Source: Mesorhizobium tamadayense (GTDB lineage: Bacteria > Pseudomonadota > Alphaproteobacteria > Rhizobiales > Rhizobiaceae). Taken from it: a stretch of 64,000 nucleotides of DNA. A program made the position numbers and the translations under genes. Under the pieces are notes generated by a model. It saw nothing but the letters and a program-made list of their open reading frames with translations, was not told where the DNA came from and made no database searches. Each line of letters starts with the position of its first letter. Position 1 is the first letter of the stretch. Location of the stretch: NCBI RefSeq assembly GCF_003863365.1, contig NZ_RQXT01000020.1, positions 1 to 64,000 on the forward strand, given 5' to 3'. Positions 9,707 to 17,732 of this stretch are shown here, one piece after another.

Positions 9707-9988
9707 GTCTTCCGCGACTATGTCCTGCTCGGATTTCCAACAATGAGGAATGGAAGACTGGACGAAAATGCTTGCATCGAGGTTACGTGCAAAGCTCGAC
9801 TTCGCCGGTCACGCCGAAATTCTCTGCTTGCGATACCGAACCGGCCTTTTGACGGACGCGCCCGATGCCTGTGCAACGCAACATTAGCACTTTGCGCATA
9901 TACCAAGATTCCAACAATCCCCGCGATCGATCTTGACCTGAAACGCAAGACGTCGTCGATAGGCCGCTGTCCCGCCGGTTCGGATCAC

Positions 9989-11146
9989 ATGTTTGAAGTC
10001 ACTGCCGAGGATGCGTTCGATTTCCGTTCGACGGAATATGCCGAGCTCTTCGCCAGTTCGGCGGCGACCGCTTTCCAGCATCCCATATGGCTCGCGCAAC
10101 TGTACGATAGGCTCGTACGGCAAGGTGCCGCCACGCCTTTGATCATCGTCGTTCGCATGCGCGCAAGCGGAAAGCTCGCGATGGTGCTGCCTCTGGTGAG
10201 GCGCCGGTACACACTGCTGAAGGTCGTGGAATTCGCGGACATGCGGGTTTCGGACTATGTCTCGCCTGTCGCCGACGAGGAGACTTTCTCCCGAATCCTT
10301 GCCGACAGCCGCACGGTCGCCGCCATCCGCAAGCACCTGCGGCCATACGATCTCTTGCGCATCGGCAAGCTGGCGGACCGCGCACTGGCTATGGAACGCT
10401 TGCTTGGCGTCGACAAGCGCGACAGCATGGGCATGAGCGCCTATTCCAGCAAGCTGGAGCCGACATTCGCCGGCTGGCGCGAGCATCGGCTGGACCAGTC
10501 CTATCGCAAGGAGCTCGACAAGAAATCCCGGCAGCTCAACCGCATGGGCGAGGCGCGCTTCGAATGCGTGGACGGCCCGGCCGCCATCCGCACGACATTC
10601 GATGCCCTCAAGCTTTATCGCGGCAAACGCTTCGACGGCAGCAACGGTCCCGCCGATCTTTTGCAACTGCCCTCCTATTTCGATTTCTATATGGCTGTGG
10701 CCAATGAAGGATGCGGCGGCTTCGCCCGCACCTACGCATTCTGGATGAACGGCCGGGCGATCGCCGGCGCGCTCGGGCTCGAGCACCGCGGCTCGCTCCT
10801 GGTCATCCTCGGCGGCTTCGACGAGGCCGGCTACAGGAAGCAGTCGATCGGCAGCCTGATGTTCGAGCAGATTGCCCGCGACTGTATCGAGCGCGGCGAC
10901 CACCACCTCGATTTCACCATCGGCGACGAGCCCTACAAGCGCATCTTCGGCGGCCGGCCTTCACCGATGTGGCAGATCTACCGGGCGGGGAGTCCGCTCG
11001 GCTATGCGGCGCATCTGACGGTGGAGAAATTGCCGGCAGCCAAGGCGCTGGCGCGGCATGTCCTGGAGGCCGCGCATGTCAAGAAGGCCAAGCCTTCGCC
11101 TGTCATCGTGCCGCCGGCTCCCGATGAGGCCGCCGAGTCGTCCTGA
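9989..11146 (+). CDS. CelD/BcsL-family GNAT acetyltransferase
   Basis: A 385-residue cytoplasmic protein with the double-GNAT architecture of CelD/BcsL (cellulose/polysaccharide acyltransferase) proteins. The N-terminal part contains FQHPIWLAQLYDRL and LPLVRRRYTLLKVVEFA. The C-terminal GNAT_6 domain has ALGLEHRGSLLVILGGFDE, then QSIGSLMFEQIARDCIERG and DFTIGDEPYKRIFGG, the typical end of this family. It probably acylates a sugar or lipid-linked intermediate. Long upstream frame extension is a shadow of the opposite-strand gene; the ATG at 9989 begins the family-like sequence. It ends convergently with the oxidoreductase gene, 81 bases apart. Confidence 0.82.
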   Translation: MFEVTAEDAFDFRSTEYAELFASSAATAFQHPIWLAQLYDRLVRQGAATPLIIVVRMRASGKLAMVLPLVRRRYTLLKVVEFADMRVSDYVSPVADEETFSRILADSRTVAAIRKHLRPYDLLRIGKLADRALAMERLLGVDKRDSMGMSAYSSKLEPTFAGWREHRLDQSYRKELDKKSRQLNRMGEARFECVDGPAAIRTTFDALKLYRGKRFDGSNGPADLLQLPSYFDFYMAVANEGCGGFARTYAFWMNGRAIAGALGLEHRGSLLVILGGFDEAGYRKQSIGSLMFEQIARDCIERGDHHLDFTIGDEPYKRIFGGRPSPMWQIYRAGSPLGYAAHLTVEKLPAAKALARHVLEAAHVKKAKPSPVIVPPAPDEAAESS

Positions 11147-11227
11147 AATCCGAAAGCCTGAAACGCATCGGGGTCTCAACGCCTTGCGCGCATTCAAAAT
11201 GCCTAAGTGCCGGCTGATTGGCCGCGA

Positions 11228-12454
11228 TCAGGTGACGGCTTCCACTTGCGGTCGCTTGAGACCGCGCAGCCTGGCGGCAAAGCTCGGGCTGAACTTGTCG
11301 ATCTCATGCAGGATGCGGCGACGGCTGAAGTGAACCTGCCGCCGCGCGCGCCAGCGCAGATCGGTGTCGATCGTCAGGCTGCGGCGGAAATTCGCCAGCT
11401 CGAGCCCGCGTTCATCCATCGCCTGCTTCATGGGATCGTCATAGAAGGTGGCGATCTTCGCGGCCGCCATGCCGGGCGAGGCCATCCATTGCGGCACATG
11501 CACCATGCACAGGCGTTCCACGTCGGTGAGCAGACGGCTGACCCCTGTTCCGGCGGCCGGACAGGATGTCTGATAGGCGTCTCCGATCAGGACGACCCCG
11601 TCGCGCTTGCAATTCTCGGCGACGGTGATGTCGGTGAGCCAGCTCGAGACACGGTCGATGACCTCGAAATTGCCGAATGTGTCGAGGAGTCCGGGAAGCG
11701 TCTCGATGAGCATTTCGCGAGGGCGGTCGCGCAGCGCCTTGACCCACGGGTCGGTGTGCTCCCGGAAAACGAAGAGATTGGCGCGGGTAACGCCTCCGGC
11801 CGGGAAGAAGTTCAGGTAATCGATCCCGTCAGAGACGCGTTCGCCGTAATAGGTCAGCGCCGTATGCTTGAAGGCGCTTGCGCCCGCCGGCCGGACATTG
11901 AAGCCGAAGGTCAGCGATTGGCGCTGGTGGACGAACCGGCGCTCGATACCCACGTCGCGTCGCAGGATGTCCCCCATGCCCGTGGCGAGCACAAGGAGGC
12001 GGGCCGTCACATCCGGCTGCCCGATGATCGACACACGCTGCCGCTCGGACCCAGCCTCCACTGCGCTCACCCGGCCGGCGACGAAGCGCACGGTCTCGGG
12101 CAGCTCGGCCCGCATCGCGGCGACGAGGTCGTCGTAGAAGATGCCGTAATGGCGGGCGCGTGTGCGGTCGAGCACCCGCCCCTTGCGCACGTTGACGATC
12201 TCGTCGAATGCCGCGGCCGCCGCGGAAAGGCTGTCTAGGAGACCGATCCGGCGCAGTTTGTCGATCTGGTCGCCGGCGATCTTCTCGACGCGGAACTCGC
12301 GCGGAAAAACGGGGTGGCGGTCGATCAGCGTGACACGGTAGCCCGACCGTCCCAGCAAGGTCGCGGCAAGGGTTCCGGAGAGCCCGCCGCCGACGATGGC
12401 GATCTCCGTATCGGTTCCCGTCGGCAGCGGACGAAGCGAATGTTCGGCTGTCAT
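11228..12454 (-). CDS. FAD-dependent oxidoreductase (PHBH/halogenase-like fold)
   Basis: A 408-residue flavoprotein. The N-terminal dinucleotide-binding motif is IAIVGGGLSGTLAATLLG followed by an acidic strand end (TLIDRH). A second FAD contact, VVLIGDAYQTSCPAAGTGV, lies near residues 290-308, as in group A flavin monooxygenases and geranylgeranyl-reductase-like proteins. The substrate is unknown; in this neighbourhood it may modify a sugar or lipid intermediate of the polysaccharide. The start at ATG 12454 overlaps the stop of the WecG-like gene by four bases (ATGA), so both are one transcript. The reading frame continues upstream but only as a shadow of that gene. Confidence 0.78.
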   Translation of the reverse strand: MTAEHSLRPLPTGTDTEIAIVGGGLSGTLAATLLGRSGYRVTLIDRHPVFPREFRVEKIAGDQIDKLRRIGLLDSLSAAAAAFDEIVNVRKGRVLDRTRARHYGIFYDDLVAAMRAELPETVRFVAGRVSAVEAGSERQRVSIIGQPDVTARLLVLATGMGDILRRDVGIERRFVHQRQSLTFGFNVRPAGASAFKHTALTYYGERVSDGIDYLNFFPAGGVTRANLFVFREHTDPWVKALRDRPREMLIETLPGLLDTFGNFEVIDRVSSWLTDITVAENCKRDGVVLIGDAYQTSCPAAGTGVSRLLTDVERLCMVHVPQWMASPGMAAAKIATFYDDPMKQAMDERGLELANFRRSLTIDTDLRWRARRQVHFSRRRILHEIDKFSPSFAARLRGLKRPQVEAVT

Positions 12455-13413
12455 TGCGAATACCTCAGGAGGGCATAGAGGGCGCGGGGATTGGTGGTGA
12501 AGTAGCGCCAGAAGAGCCGGCGCGGCTCCATCAGCATGCGCCACAGCCATTCGAAGCCGGCCTTCTGGATCCAGAGCGGCGCGCGCTGGACCTTGCCGCC
12601 AAGATGGTCGAAAAGGCCGCCCGACGTCTTGATGACCCCGACATTCGACAGCCGCGACCCGAAGTCGCGCACAAAGACCTGCTCGCGCGGCACGCCGAGG
12701 CCCAGCCACAATATGTCCGGTGCAAGCGCATCGATCTCGTCGAGCTTGTTGTCGAGCGCTTCGCCGGTGAGATAGCCGTGGCTGTGGCCGGCGATGCGCA
12801 GACGCGGGTAGCTGGCCCTGATGGCGGCCACGGCCTTGCCGTTCCCGGCCTCCGTCGATCCCAGCAGATAGAAGGTCGCAGCCTCGTTCTCGGCGAGCTT
12901 TGCCACATCGTGGAACAGATCGGTGGTGGCCACCCGTTCCGGCAGCGGTGTGCGGCACAAAAGCCGCGAGGCGAGAACAAGCGGCTGGCCGTCGGCGAAG
13001 ATCTGGTCGGCTTCGCGGAAGAGAGCAGCTATCTCGGACTTTGCGCGCGCCTGGGCGATGACCTCGCCGTTGGCGGAGGTGAAGTAATAGGGACGGCTGC
13101 CGTGGCGGTGTTGCCGCGCCGCCGCGAGCATCAGGCGGGCGGCGCCCTGCCGGTCGATCACGGTGATGGGCAGTCCGCCAAGCTGCACCGTCGGCAATGC
13201 AGGCAGGTCCTGCCGGGAAGGCGCCGCTTCCAGCGCTGCCACGGCGGTCACGCTTGTATGCCCGGTCGAAGTCTGGTGCTGCAACCGGGGAAAATGTGAG
13301 GTCTCATGGTTTGCGGACGTCAAATGTTGGCTGGGATGGAGCGGATCCGATCCGCTAGTCGTAACGCACTGTTGTTCAAAATCTCTTTTTGAACTTTCTA
13401 AAACTTTTCGCAT
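12451..13413 (-). CDS. WecG/TagA/CpsF (GT26) glycosyltransferase
   Basis: A 320-residue enzyme of family GT26, which adds a ManNAc(A), glucuronic acid or similar sugar to a lipid-linked acceptor. The domain starts near residue 78 (LGGLPITVID) and contains YYFTSANGEVIAQARA, the DGQPLVLASRLL motif, FYLLGSTEAGNG and LGVPREQVFVRDFGSRL, which are the family's central motifs. The first 75 residues are polar and low in similarity, and the ATG at 13413 has no good ribosome site, so the true start may lie further in. It is first of a two-gene minus-strand operon with the FAD oxidoreductase, downstream of an unusually AT-rich upstream region. Confidence 0.87.
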   Translation of the reverse strand: MRKVLESSKRDFEQQCVTTSGSDPLHPSQHLTSANHETSHFPRLQHQTSTGHTSVTAVAALEAAPSRQDLPALPTVQLGGLPITVIDRQGAARLMLAAARQHRHGSRPYYFTSANGEVIAQARAKSEIAALFREADQIFADGQPLVLASRLLCRTPLPERVATTDLFHDVAKLAENEAATFYLLGSTEAGNGKAVAAIRASYPRLRIAGHSHGYLTGEALDNKLDEIDALAPDILWLGLGVPREQVFVRDFGSRLSNVGVIKTSGGLFDHLGGKVQRAPLWIQKAGFEWLWRMLMEPRRLFWRYFTTNPRALYALLRYSQ

Positions 13414-13586
13414 AGGAGAAGCCGCCCCACTCTCCGATATTCAACTACCCCCTTCACGGGCACCATACGTAAAAAAATCATAAAGTTAAGTGATATGTTA
13501 ATAGTTAGTTAATATGTAAAATTTGAATTTATGAATAAACCAATTCAATTCTTCTGATCCCAACTACAGCTTGTTTTTCATCGATT
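13414..13586 (-). promoter_or_regulatory. AT-rich promoter region of the GT26 operon
   Basis: From about 13468 to 13560 the sequence is strongly AT-rich, unlike the rest of the window. It contains two TTAATA words 11 bases apart (around 13499 and 13510) and runs of A and T. It sits upstream of the WecG-like gene on the minus strand and beyond the 3' end of the uxuA-like gene. AT-rich targets of this kind are bound by MucR/Ros-type or H-NS-like silencers at rhizobial polysaccharide genes; that link is inference. Confidence 0.45.
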
Positions 13587-14702
13587 TCAGGCTTCTATCC
13601 GGATGTTGGCGGCTTGGGCGGTGCGGGAAGGTCCCAGCGCTGCGGCGTTCTGCACCAGCGCGCGCATATAGCCGAGCGCGAAGGCCTTTCCCGCATGCCA
13701 GGGCGCGTCGCAGGACATTTCCGGCGTATGGTCGGGGATGATGACGCCATCATAGTTTTCGTCGCGAAGGATGCGGACGATCTCGGCCATGTCGATGTCG
13801 CCGTCGTCGACGAAGGTCTCGTGATAGTTCGGCACCTTGCCGCGCACGTTGCGGAAATGGATGTAGCCGATCCGCTTTCTTCGGGCAAAGCGCCGGACAT
13901 GCCCGTAAATCTCGTCGGCGCCCGGCATCTCCTGCAGCGAGCCGAGGCAGAGCTCCAGCCCGTTGGACGGCGAGTCGACGATGTCCATCAGCCGGTCGTA
14001 CTTCTGCGGCCGGTTGACGAGCCTTGCGGTGCCCCGCAACGCTTCGGCCGGGGGATCGTCGGGGTGCGCGGCGAGCACCACGCCAGATCCTTCGGCCACC
14101 GGAACGACCTCCCGCAGGAACGCGCCGAGCCGCTGCCAAAGCTCATCGCTGCTCACCGTCACCGGTTCGGCGTCGGGCCGGCCGGCGCGGTAGCGCATGT
14201 TCCAGACGACGCCGTCGGGGAGGGGCAGATCGGGATCGATGGCCGCAAGGTCGAGCCCCACCGACATCGCTTCGCCGCGTGCGAACGGTCCGCGCGACCA
14301 GCCCCAGACGCCGGCAATGGAGAAATTGTAGCCGATGCAGGGAATGCCGGCGCGCCCGGCATCGCGGACCAGACGCTTCAAGCCTTCGATCTGCTTTGCC
14401 CTATCGGGACCGTCGAGCAAAACATCGGACCAGAAGCGCGGCGAAAAATTCTCGATCGCGGCGATTTCCAATCCGTTGTCGCGCACGGTCTTCACCAGGC
14501 CGGCGAAGTCCTCATAGCTCCAGAGCTCATCGGTTGAGCAGTCGCCCCAGCCTTCCCTCTCGCTGCCGGCCGACAGCGAAGGATCGCGCCCGCGAAAATA
14601 ATTGGTGAGGTGGGCAACGATGTGGGTGGCGCCTGCCTGACGGGCAAAGCGGAAATTGTCCGGCGTCAGCGATTCCCGGTAAAGGCCAAGACCGATCTTC
14701 AT
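13587..14702 (-). CDS. uxuA: Mannonate dehydratase-like protein (UxuA family), copy 1
   Basis: A 371-residue TIM-barrel protein of the UxuA family, which dehydrates D-mannonate to 2-keto-3-deoxygluconate using a divalent metal. Family features visible are the N-terminal KIGLGLYRESLTPDN, GIPCIGYNFSIAGVWGWSR, the metal/substrate motif AAHPDDPP, SPSNGLELCLGS, YIHFRNVRG and the terminal IIPDHTPEM. Together these carry the His, Cys and Asp residues expected in the active site. It is shorter at the N-terminus than the second copy at 16429. It is third in a minus-strand set FadR - SDR - uxuA, four bases after the SDR. The exact sugar acid is not proven by sequence. Confidence 0.85.
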   Translation of the reverse strand: MKIGLGLYRESLTPDNFRFARQAGATHIVAHLTNYFRGRDPSLSAGSEREGWGDCSTDELWSYEDFAGLVKTVRDNGLEIAAIENFSPRFWSDVLLDGPDRAKQIEGLKRLVRDAGRAGIPCIGYNFSIAGVWGWSRGPFARGEAMSVGLDLAAIDPDLPLPDGVVWNMRYRAGRPDAEPVTVSSDELWQRLGAFLREVVPVAEGSGVVLAAHPDDPPAEALRGTARLVNRPQKYDRLMDIVDSPSNGLELCLGSLQEMPGADEIYGHVRRFARRKRIGYIHFRNVRGKVPNYHETFVDDGDIDMAEIVRILRDENYDGVIIPDHTPEMSCDAPWHAGKAFALGYMRALVQNAAALGPSRTAQAANIRIEA

Positions 14703-14706
14703 GGCG

Positions 14707-15492
14707 CTACTTCACGCCGATGCCGGCGGTCAGCCCGCCGTCTATTTTGTAGTCCGCGCCGGTGCAGAAGCTGGCTTTCGACGAGCATAGAAAGGCGATG
14801 AGTTCCGCCACCTCCTCCGGTTCGCCGATACGGCCAAGCGGATGCGCCGCGCCGAAGCGCCTGTAGGCTTCCTCGACATCGGCATCGCTGCCGTTTTCGC
14901 CACGCGCGGCCTTCTCCAGGATCGGCGTACGGATCGAGCCCGGGCTGACCGAATTGACCCGGATGCCGGCCGCCGCGTAGTCGAGCGCCAGCGAACGCGT
15001 CAGCGTGTGGATGGCGCCCTTGGTCGTGGCATAGGCGGCGACGTTCTGCTGGCAGGCGAAACCCTGCACCGAGGCGACATTGACGATGGCGCCGCCACCG
15101 CGGCGGATGATTTCGGGGATGCCGAAATGCGCCGTCAGGTGGATCGAGCCGACATTGACCGACATCGCCTTGTTCCAGGTTTCCCAATCAGTCGTCGTTG
15201 CGGTTCCGTACGGATGGACGGCCGCCGAATTGACGATCACGTCGAGGCCGCCGAAGCGCGCGACGCCGGCCGCGACGGCGTCGCGGACCTGGTCGGGCAC
15301 GGAGACGTCAGTGTCGATGACCAGCGCGCCGGCTTCGGAGCTTTCCAGTTCTGCTCTCATCGCCGCATTGGCCGAGCGGTCGATGCCGCAGGCGATGATC
15401 GCTGCGCCCCCTGCCGCAAGGCGCCTGGCGGTTGCGAGACCGATTCCGGTCGTCCCGGTCACCAAGGCGACCTTGCCGTCGAAATCCTTCAT
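14707..15492 (-). CDS. SDR-family oxidoreductase, probably sugar(-acid) dehydrogenase
   Basis: A 261-residue classical short-chain dehydrogenase. The cofactor motif is TGTTGIGLATARRLA (residues 13-27), with an acidic residue ending beta-2 (ACGIDRS) that favours NAD(H). The catalytic set is Ser in VASVQ, then YATTK (Tyr and Lys), followed by RVNSVSPG. The usual NNAG is NSAA here. Between a mannonate dehydratase-like gene and a FadR-type regulator, the most likely job is interconverting a keto-sugar acid and its alcohol, for example a fructuronate reductase substitute. That substrate is inferred from neighbours only. Confidence 0.83.
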   Translation of the reverse strand: MKDFDGKVALVTGTTGIGLATARRLAAGGAAIIACGIDRSANAAMRAELESSEAGALVIDTDVSVPDQVRDAVAAGVARFGGLDVIVNSAAVHPYGTATTTDWETWNKAMSVNVGSIHLTAHFGIPEIIRRGGGAIVNVASVQGFACQQNVAAYATTKGAIHTLTRSLALDYAAAGIRVNSVSPGSIRTPILEKAARGENGSDADVEEAYRRFGAAHPLGRIGEPEEVAELIAFLCSSKASFCTGADYKIDGGLTAGIGVK

Positions 15493-15508
15493 TGGGGAAC
15501 TCCTTCGT

Positions 15509-16243
15509 TCACGTGTCGGAAGCCGGCTCTTCCGGCAGGAATCGCAGGGCGAAATCGAGATGGCGGCTCATCAGGTAGGCGTAGGCCAGCCTGTCGCGTG
15601 CGCGCAGCGCAGCGATGATCTCGCCATGCGCGGCGCGGGTGTCGGCCAGCACCGGGCGCATTTCCTTGCCGATGGTCATGATGCGCAGGATCACCGGGGA
15701 AAGGAAGGAATACATGTCGCTCAGCATGCGGTTGTCCGCCAGCCCGATCAGCGCCATGTGGAAATTGAAGTCGTTCTCGGCGGCCTCCTCGATCGAGCGG
15801 CTCTCGACGATCCGGGCATTGATCTCGTCGAGAGCCTCGATCTGCTCGCTGGTGGCATTGAGCACGATGTGGTCGCCGATGCCGACCTCGATGATGCGCC
15901 TGAAGCCCTGGATGTCGGCGAAGGAAGAGCGCGAGACATCCATGTGGGCGGCGAAGAAATTCTGGATGGCGATGCTCTGCCCGTCGGCCAGGACGGCGCC
16001 GACACGCGGTTTGGGCTCGATAAGTCCGTAGGTGCGGATGGTGCGCAATGCCTCGCGCACCGTGTTGCGGCTGGCGCCGGTGATCTCGCTCAGCTCGCGC
16101 TCCGTCGGCAGCACGTCGCCGACGTTCAGCTGCCGCACGCGGATGAGATCGAGGATCCGCCCGGCCGCGGTGTCGACCGCGGATCTGCCGCCGGTGCGTC
16201 GCGCAGTGGCGTTCTCGGGCACGGCTTGAGAATTTTCCAACAT
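15509..16243 (-). CDS. FadR-subfamily GntR transcriptional regulator
   Basis: A 244-residue repressor/activator. The N-terminal winged helix-turn-helix (about residues 20-85) has RILDLIRVRQLNVGDVLPTERELSEITGASRNTVREALRTIRTYGLIEPKPRVGAVL split as typical GntR helices, with TVREALRTI as recognition helix. The C-terminal FCD domain (about 100-235) is all-helical and contains the metal-site pattern around NDFNFHMAL and AAHGEIIAALRARD. FCD proteins usually sense sugar acids or other organic acids. It is expressed leftward with the SDR and uxuA copy 1 and faces uxuA copy 2 across a 185-base divergent promoter. AGGAAGG precedes the ATG at 16243. Confidence 0.92.
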   Translation of the reverse strand: MLENSQAVPENATARRTGGRSAVDTAAGRILDLIRVRQLNVGDVLPTERELSEITGASRNTVREALRTIRTYGLIEPKPRVGAVLADGQSIAIQNFFAAHMDVSRSSFADIQGFRRIIEVGIGDHIVLNATSEQIEALDEINARIVESRSIEEAAENDFNFHMALIGLADNRMLSDMYSFLSPVILRIMTIGKEMRPVLADTRAAHGEIIAALRARDRLAYAYLMSRHLDFALRFLPEEPASDT

Positions 16244-16254
16244 TCGACCTTCCT

Positions 16255-16272
16255 ATTTGTTGGACCAAAATA
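16255..16272. promoter_or_regulatory. Candidate FadR-type operator 1
   Basis: The sequence TTTGTTGGACCAAAAT lies 12-29 bases upstream of the FadR gene start. Its core TTGGACCAA is nearly palindromic, the form of TGGNCCA-like sites bound by FadR-subfamily regulators. The same word in reverse orientation recurs at 16381-16396. Proposed as an autoregulatory site; inferred, not demonstrated. Confidence 0.6.
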
Positions 16273-16380
16273 TCGAAGGCTTTGGCGAAAACAATCATAT
16301 TTTATCATTAATCGTGAGATATCGGCCGCCGTTGCCTGATTGGCGGCTCCAAAATCAGCACAATTTTTAATTTGACTCCC

Positions 16381-16396
16381 ATTGTGGTCCAACAAT
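16381..16396. promoter_or_regulatory. Candidate FadR-type operator 2 over the uxuA promoter
   Basis: ATTGTGGTCCAACAAT is an imperfect palindrome whose core is the reverse complement of operator 1. A possible -35 box TTGACT lies at 16372-16377, and a weak -10 would fall near 16395-16400. The site would therefore lie between the two, ideal for repression of uxuA copy 2, whose ATG is 33 bases further on. Confidence 0.6.
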
Positions 16397-16428
16397 AGGT
16401 TGCCCTTCTCTCGCAGAAGGAAACGGCA

Positions 16429-17613
16429 ATGGAACAGTGCTGGCGCTGGTACGGACCGGACGATCCGGTGACACTCGATCATGTCAAGCAGGCGGGTGCG
16501 ACCGGCGTCGTCTCGGCCCTGCACGACATCTATGACGGATGCGCCTGGCCGCTGGAAAACATCTTGGAGCGCAAGCGGATCATCGAGGCGGCGGGGCTGA
16601 CCTGGTCGGTCGTCGAGAGCATTCCCGTCCACAACTCGATCAAGATCGGCTCGCCGGAACGGCTCCGCTATGTCGGCTGGTACAAGGACACGATCCGCGC
16701 GCTCGCCAAGGCCGGCATCGCCGCGATCTGCTACAATTTCATGCCCGTGGTCGACTGGACCCGCACGGATCTGGCTTACCGCCTTCCGACGACCGGTTAT
16801 GCGTTGCGCTTCGACGCGATCGATTTCGCGGCTTACGACCTGTTCGTGCTGAAGCGCAGGAATGCCGAGGCCGGTTACAGCGCCACGCGCATCGCTGAGG
16901 CTGAAGCGCGATTGAAGGAACTCGGCGACGAGAAGATCGACAGGATCGAGCGCAACCTCATCGCCGGCCTGCCCGCCACCGAGCGCAGCTACAACCGCGA
17001 CAGTTTTCGCGAGGCCTTGGCAGAATACGATTCGATCGGGCCGAAGGAATTGCGCGACAATCTCGCCTGGTTCCTGCGCGAGATCATTCCGGTGGCCGAA
17101 CAGGAAGGGGTGCGCATGTGCATCCACCCCGACGATCCGCCCTTCTCGCTCTACGGCCTGCCGCGAATCGTTTCGACAGCCGAGGATGCGCGCTTCATCC
17201 TCAGCGCCGTCGATAGCCCGGCCAACGGCCTGACCTTCTGCACCGGCTCCTACGGCACGCGCGCCGACAACGACATCGTCGCCATGGTCGAGGAGTTCGC
17301 CGGCCGCATCCATTTCGTCCATCTGCGCAACGTCACCATCGAGGATGACGGCTCCTTCTATGAAGCCGAGCATCTCGAGGGCGGCACCGACATGGCGCAT
17401 GTCATCCTTGCCCTGACGCGAGAGGAGGCGCGCCGCCGCAAGGAGGGCCGCGCCGACTGGCGCATTCCGATGCGGCCGGATCACGGACATCTACTCGCCG
17501 ACGACATCGGCAAGACCAGGATCAATCCCGGTTACTCGCTGATCGGCCGTCTGAAGGGCCTCGCCGAACTGCGCGGCATCATGCGGGCCGTCGAGCGATT
17601 TGGGCTGGCTTGA
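16429..17613 (+). CDS. uxuA: Mannonate dehydratase (UxuA family), copy 2
   Basis: A 394-residue UxuA-family TIM-barrel metalloenzyme that converts D-mannonate to 2-keto-3-deoxygluconate. It opens MEQCWRWYGPDDPVTLDHV, the standard UxuA N-terminus, and carries WSVVESIPVHNSIKIG, ICYNFMPVVDWTRTDL, CIHPDDPPFSLYGLPR, NGLTFCTGSYG, HFVHLRNV and MRPDHGH, which supply the conserved His, Cys and Asp ligands. The length matches bona fide mannonate dehydratases better than copy 1. AGAAGGA precedes the ATG. It is transcribed away from the FadR gene under operator 2. Confidence 0.93.
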   Translation: MEQCWRWYGPDDPVTLDHVKQAGATGVVSALHDIYDGCAWPLENILERKRIIEAAGLTWSVVESIPVHNSIKIGSPERLRYVGWYKDTIRALAKAGIAAICYNFMPVVDWTRTDLAYRLPTTGYALRFDAIDFAAYDLFVLKRRNAEAGYSATRIAEAEARLKELGDEKIDRIERNLIAGLPATERSYNRDSFREALAEYDSIGPKELRDNLAWFLREIIPVAEQEGVRMCIHPDDPPFSLYGLPRIVSTAEDARFILSAVDSPANGLTFCTGSYGTRADNDIVAMVEEFAGRIHFVHLRNVTIEDDGSFYEAEHLEGGTDMAHVILALTREEARRRKEGRADWRIPMRPDHGHLLADDIGKTRINPGYSLIGRLKGLAELRGIMRAVERFGLA

Positions 17614-17649
17614 GGCCGCCGGCCGGGGAGGGAGTTGCCATTTGCGTAT

Positions 17650-17678
17650 GTAAAAACTAGTTGCTCAGGTAAAAATAA
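17650..17678. promoter_or_regulatory. Direct repeat upstream of the long CoA/sugar operon
   Basis: GTAAAAACTA at 17650-17659 and GTAAAAATAA at 17669-17678 start 19 bases apart, about two helical turns, in the short gap between uxuA copy 2 and the first gene of the 13-kb operon. This is a plausible activator or IclR-type binding site, but no family consensus was matched. Confidence 0.35.
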
Positions 17679-17732
17679 CTGCTACTGATTGCGGATCGGG
17701 CGTGTGCCCGGTTCAGGGAGGAATTGCCGGAT

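Noticed and set aside
8312..9988. Apparent 559-residue N-terminal extension of the GNAT gene
   Set aside because: It lies antisense to the GINT1-like gene, is Arg-rich shadow sequence, and family similarity begins only at ATG 9989.
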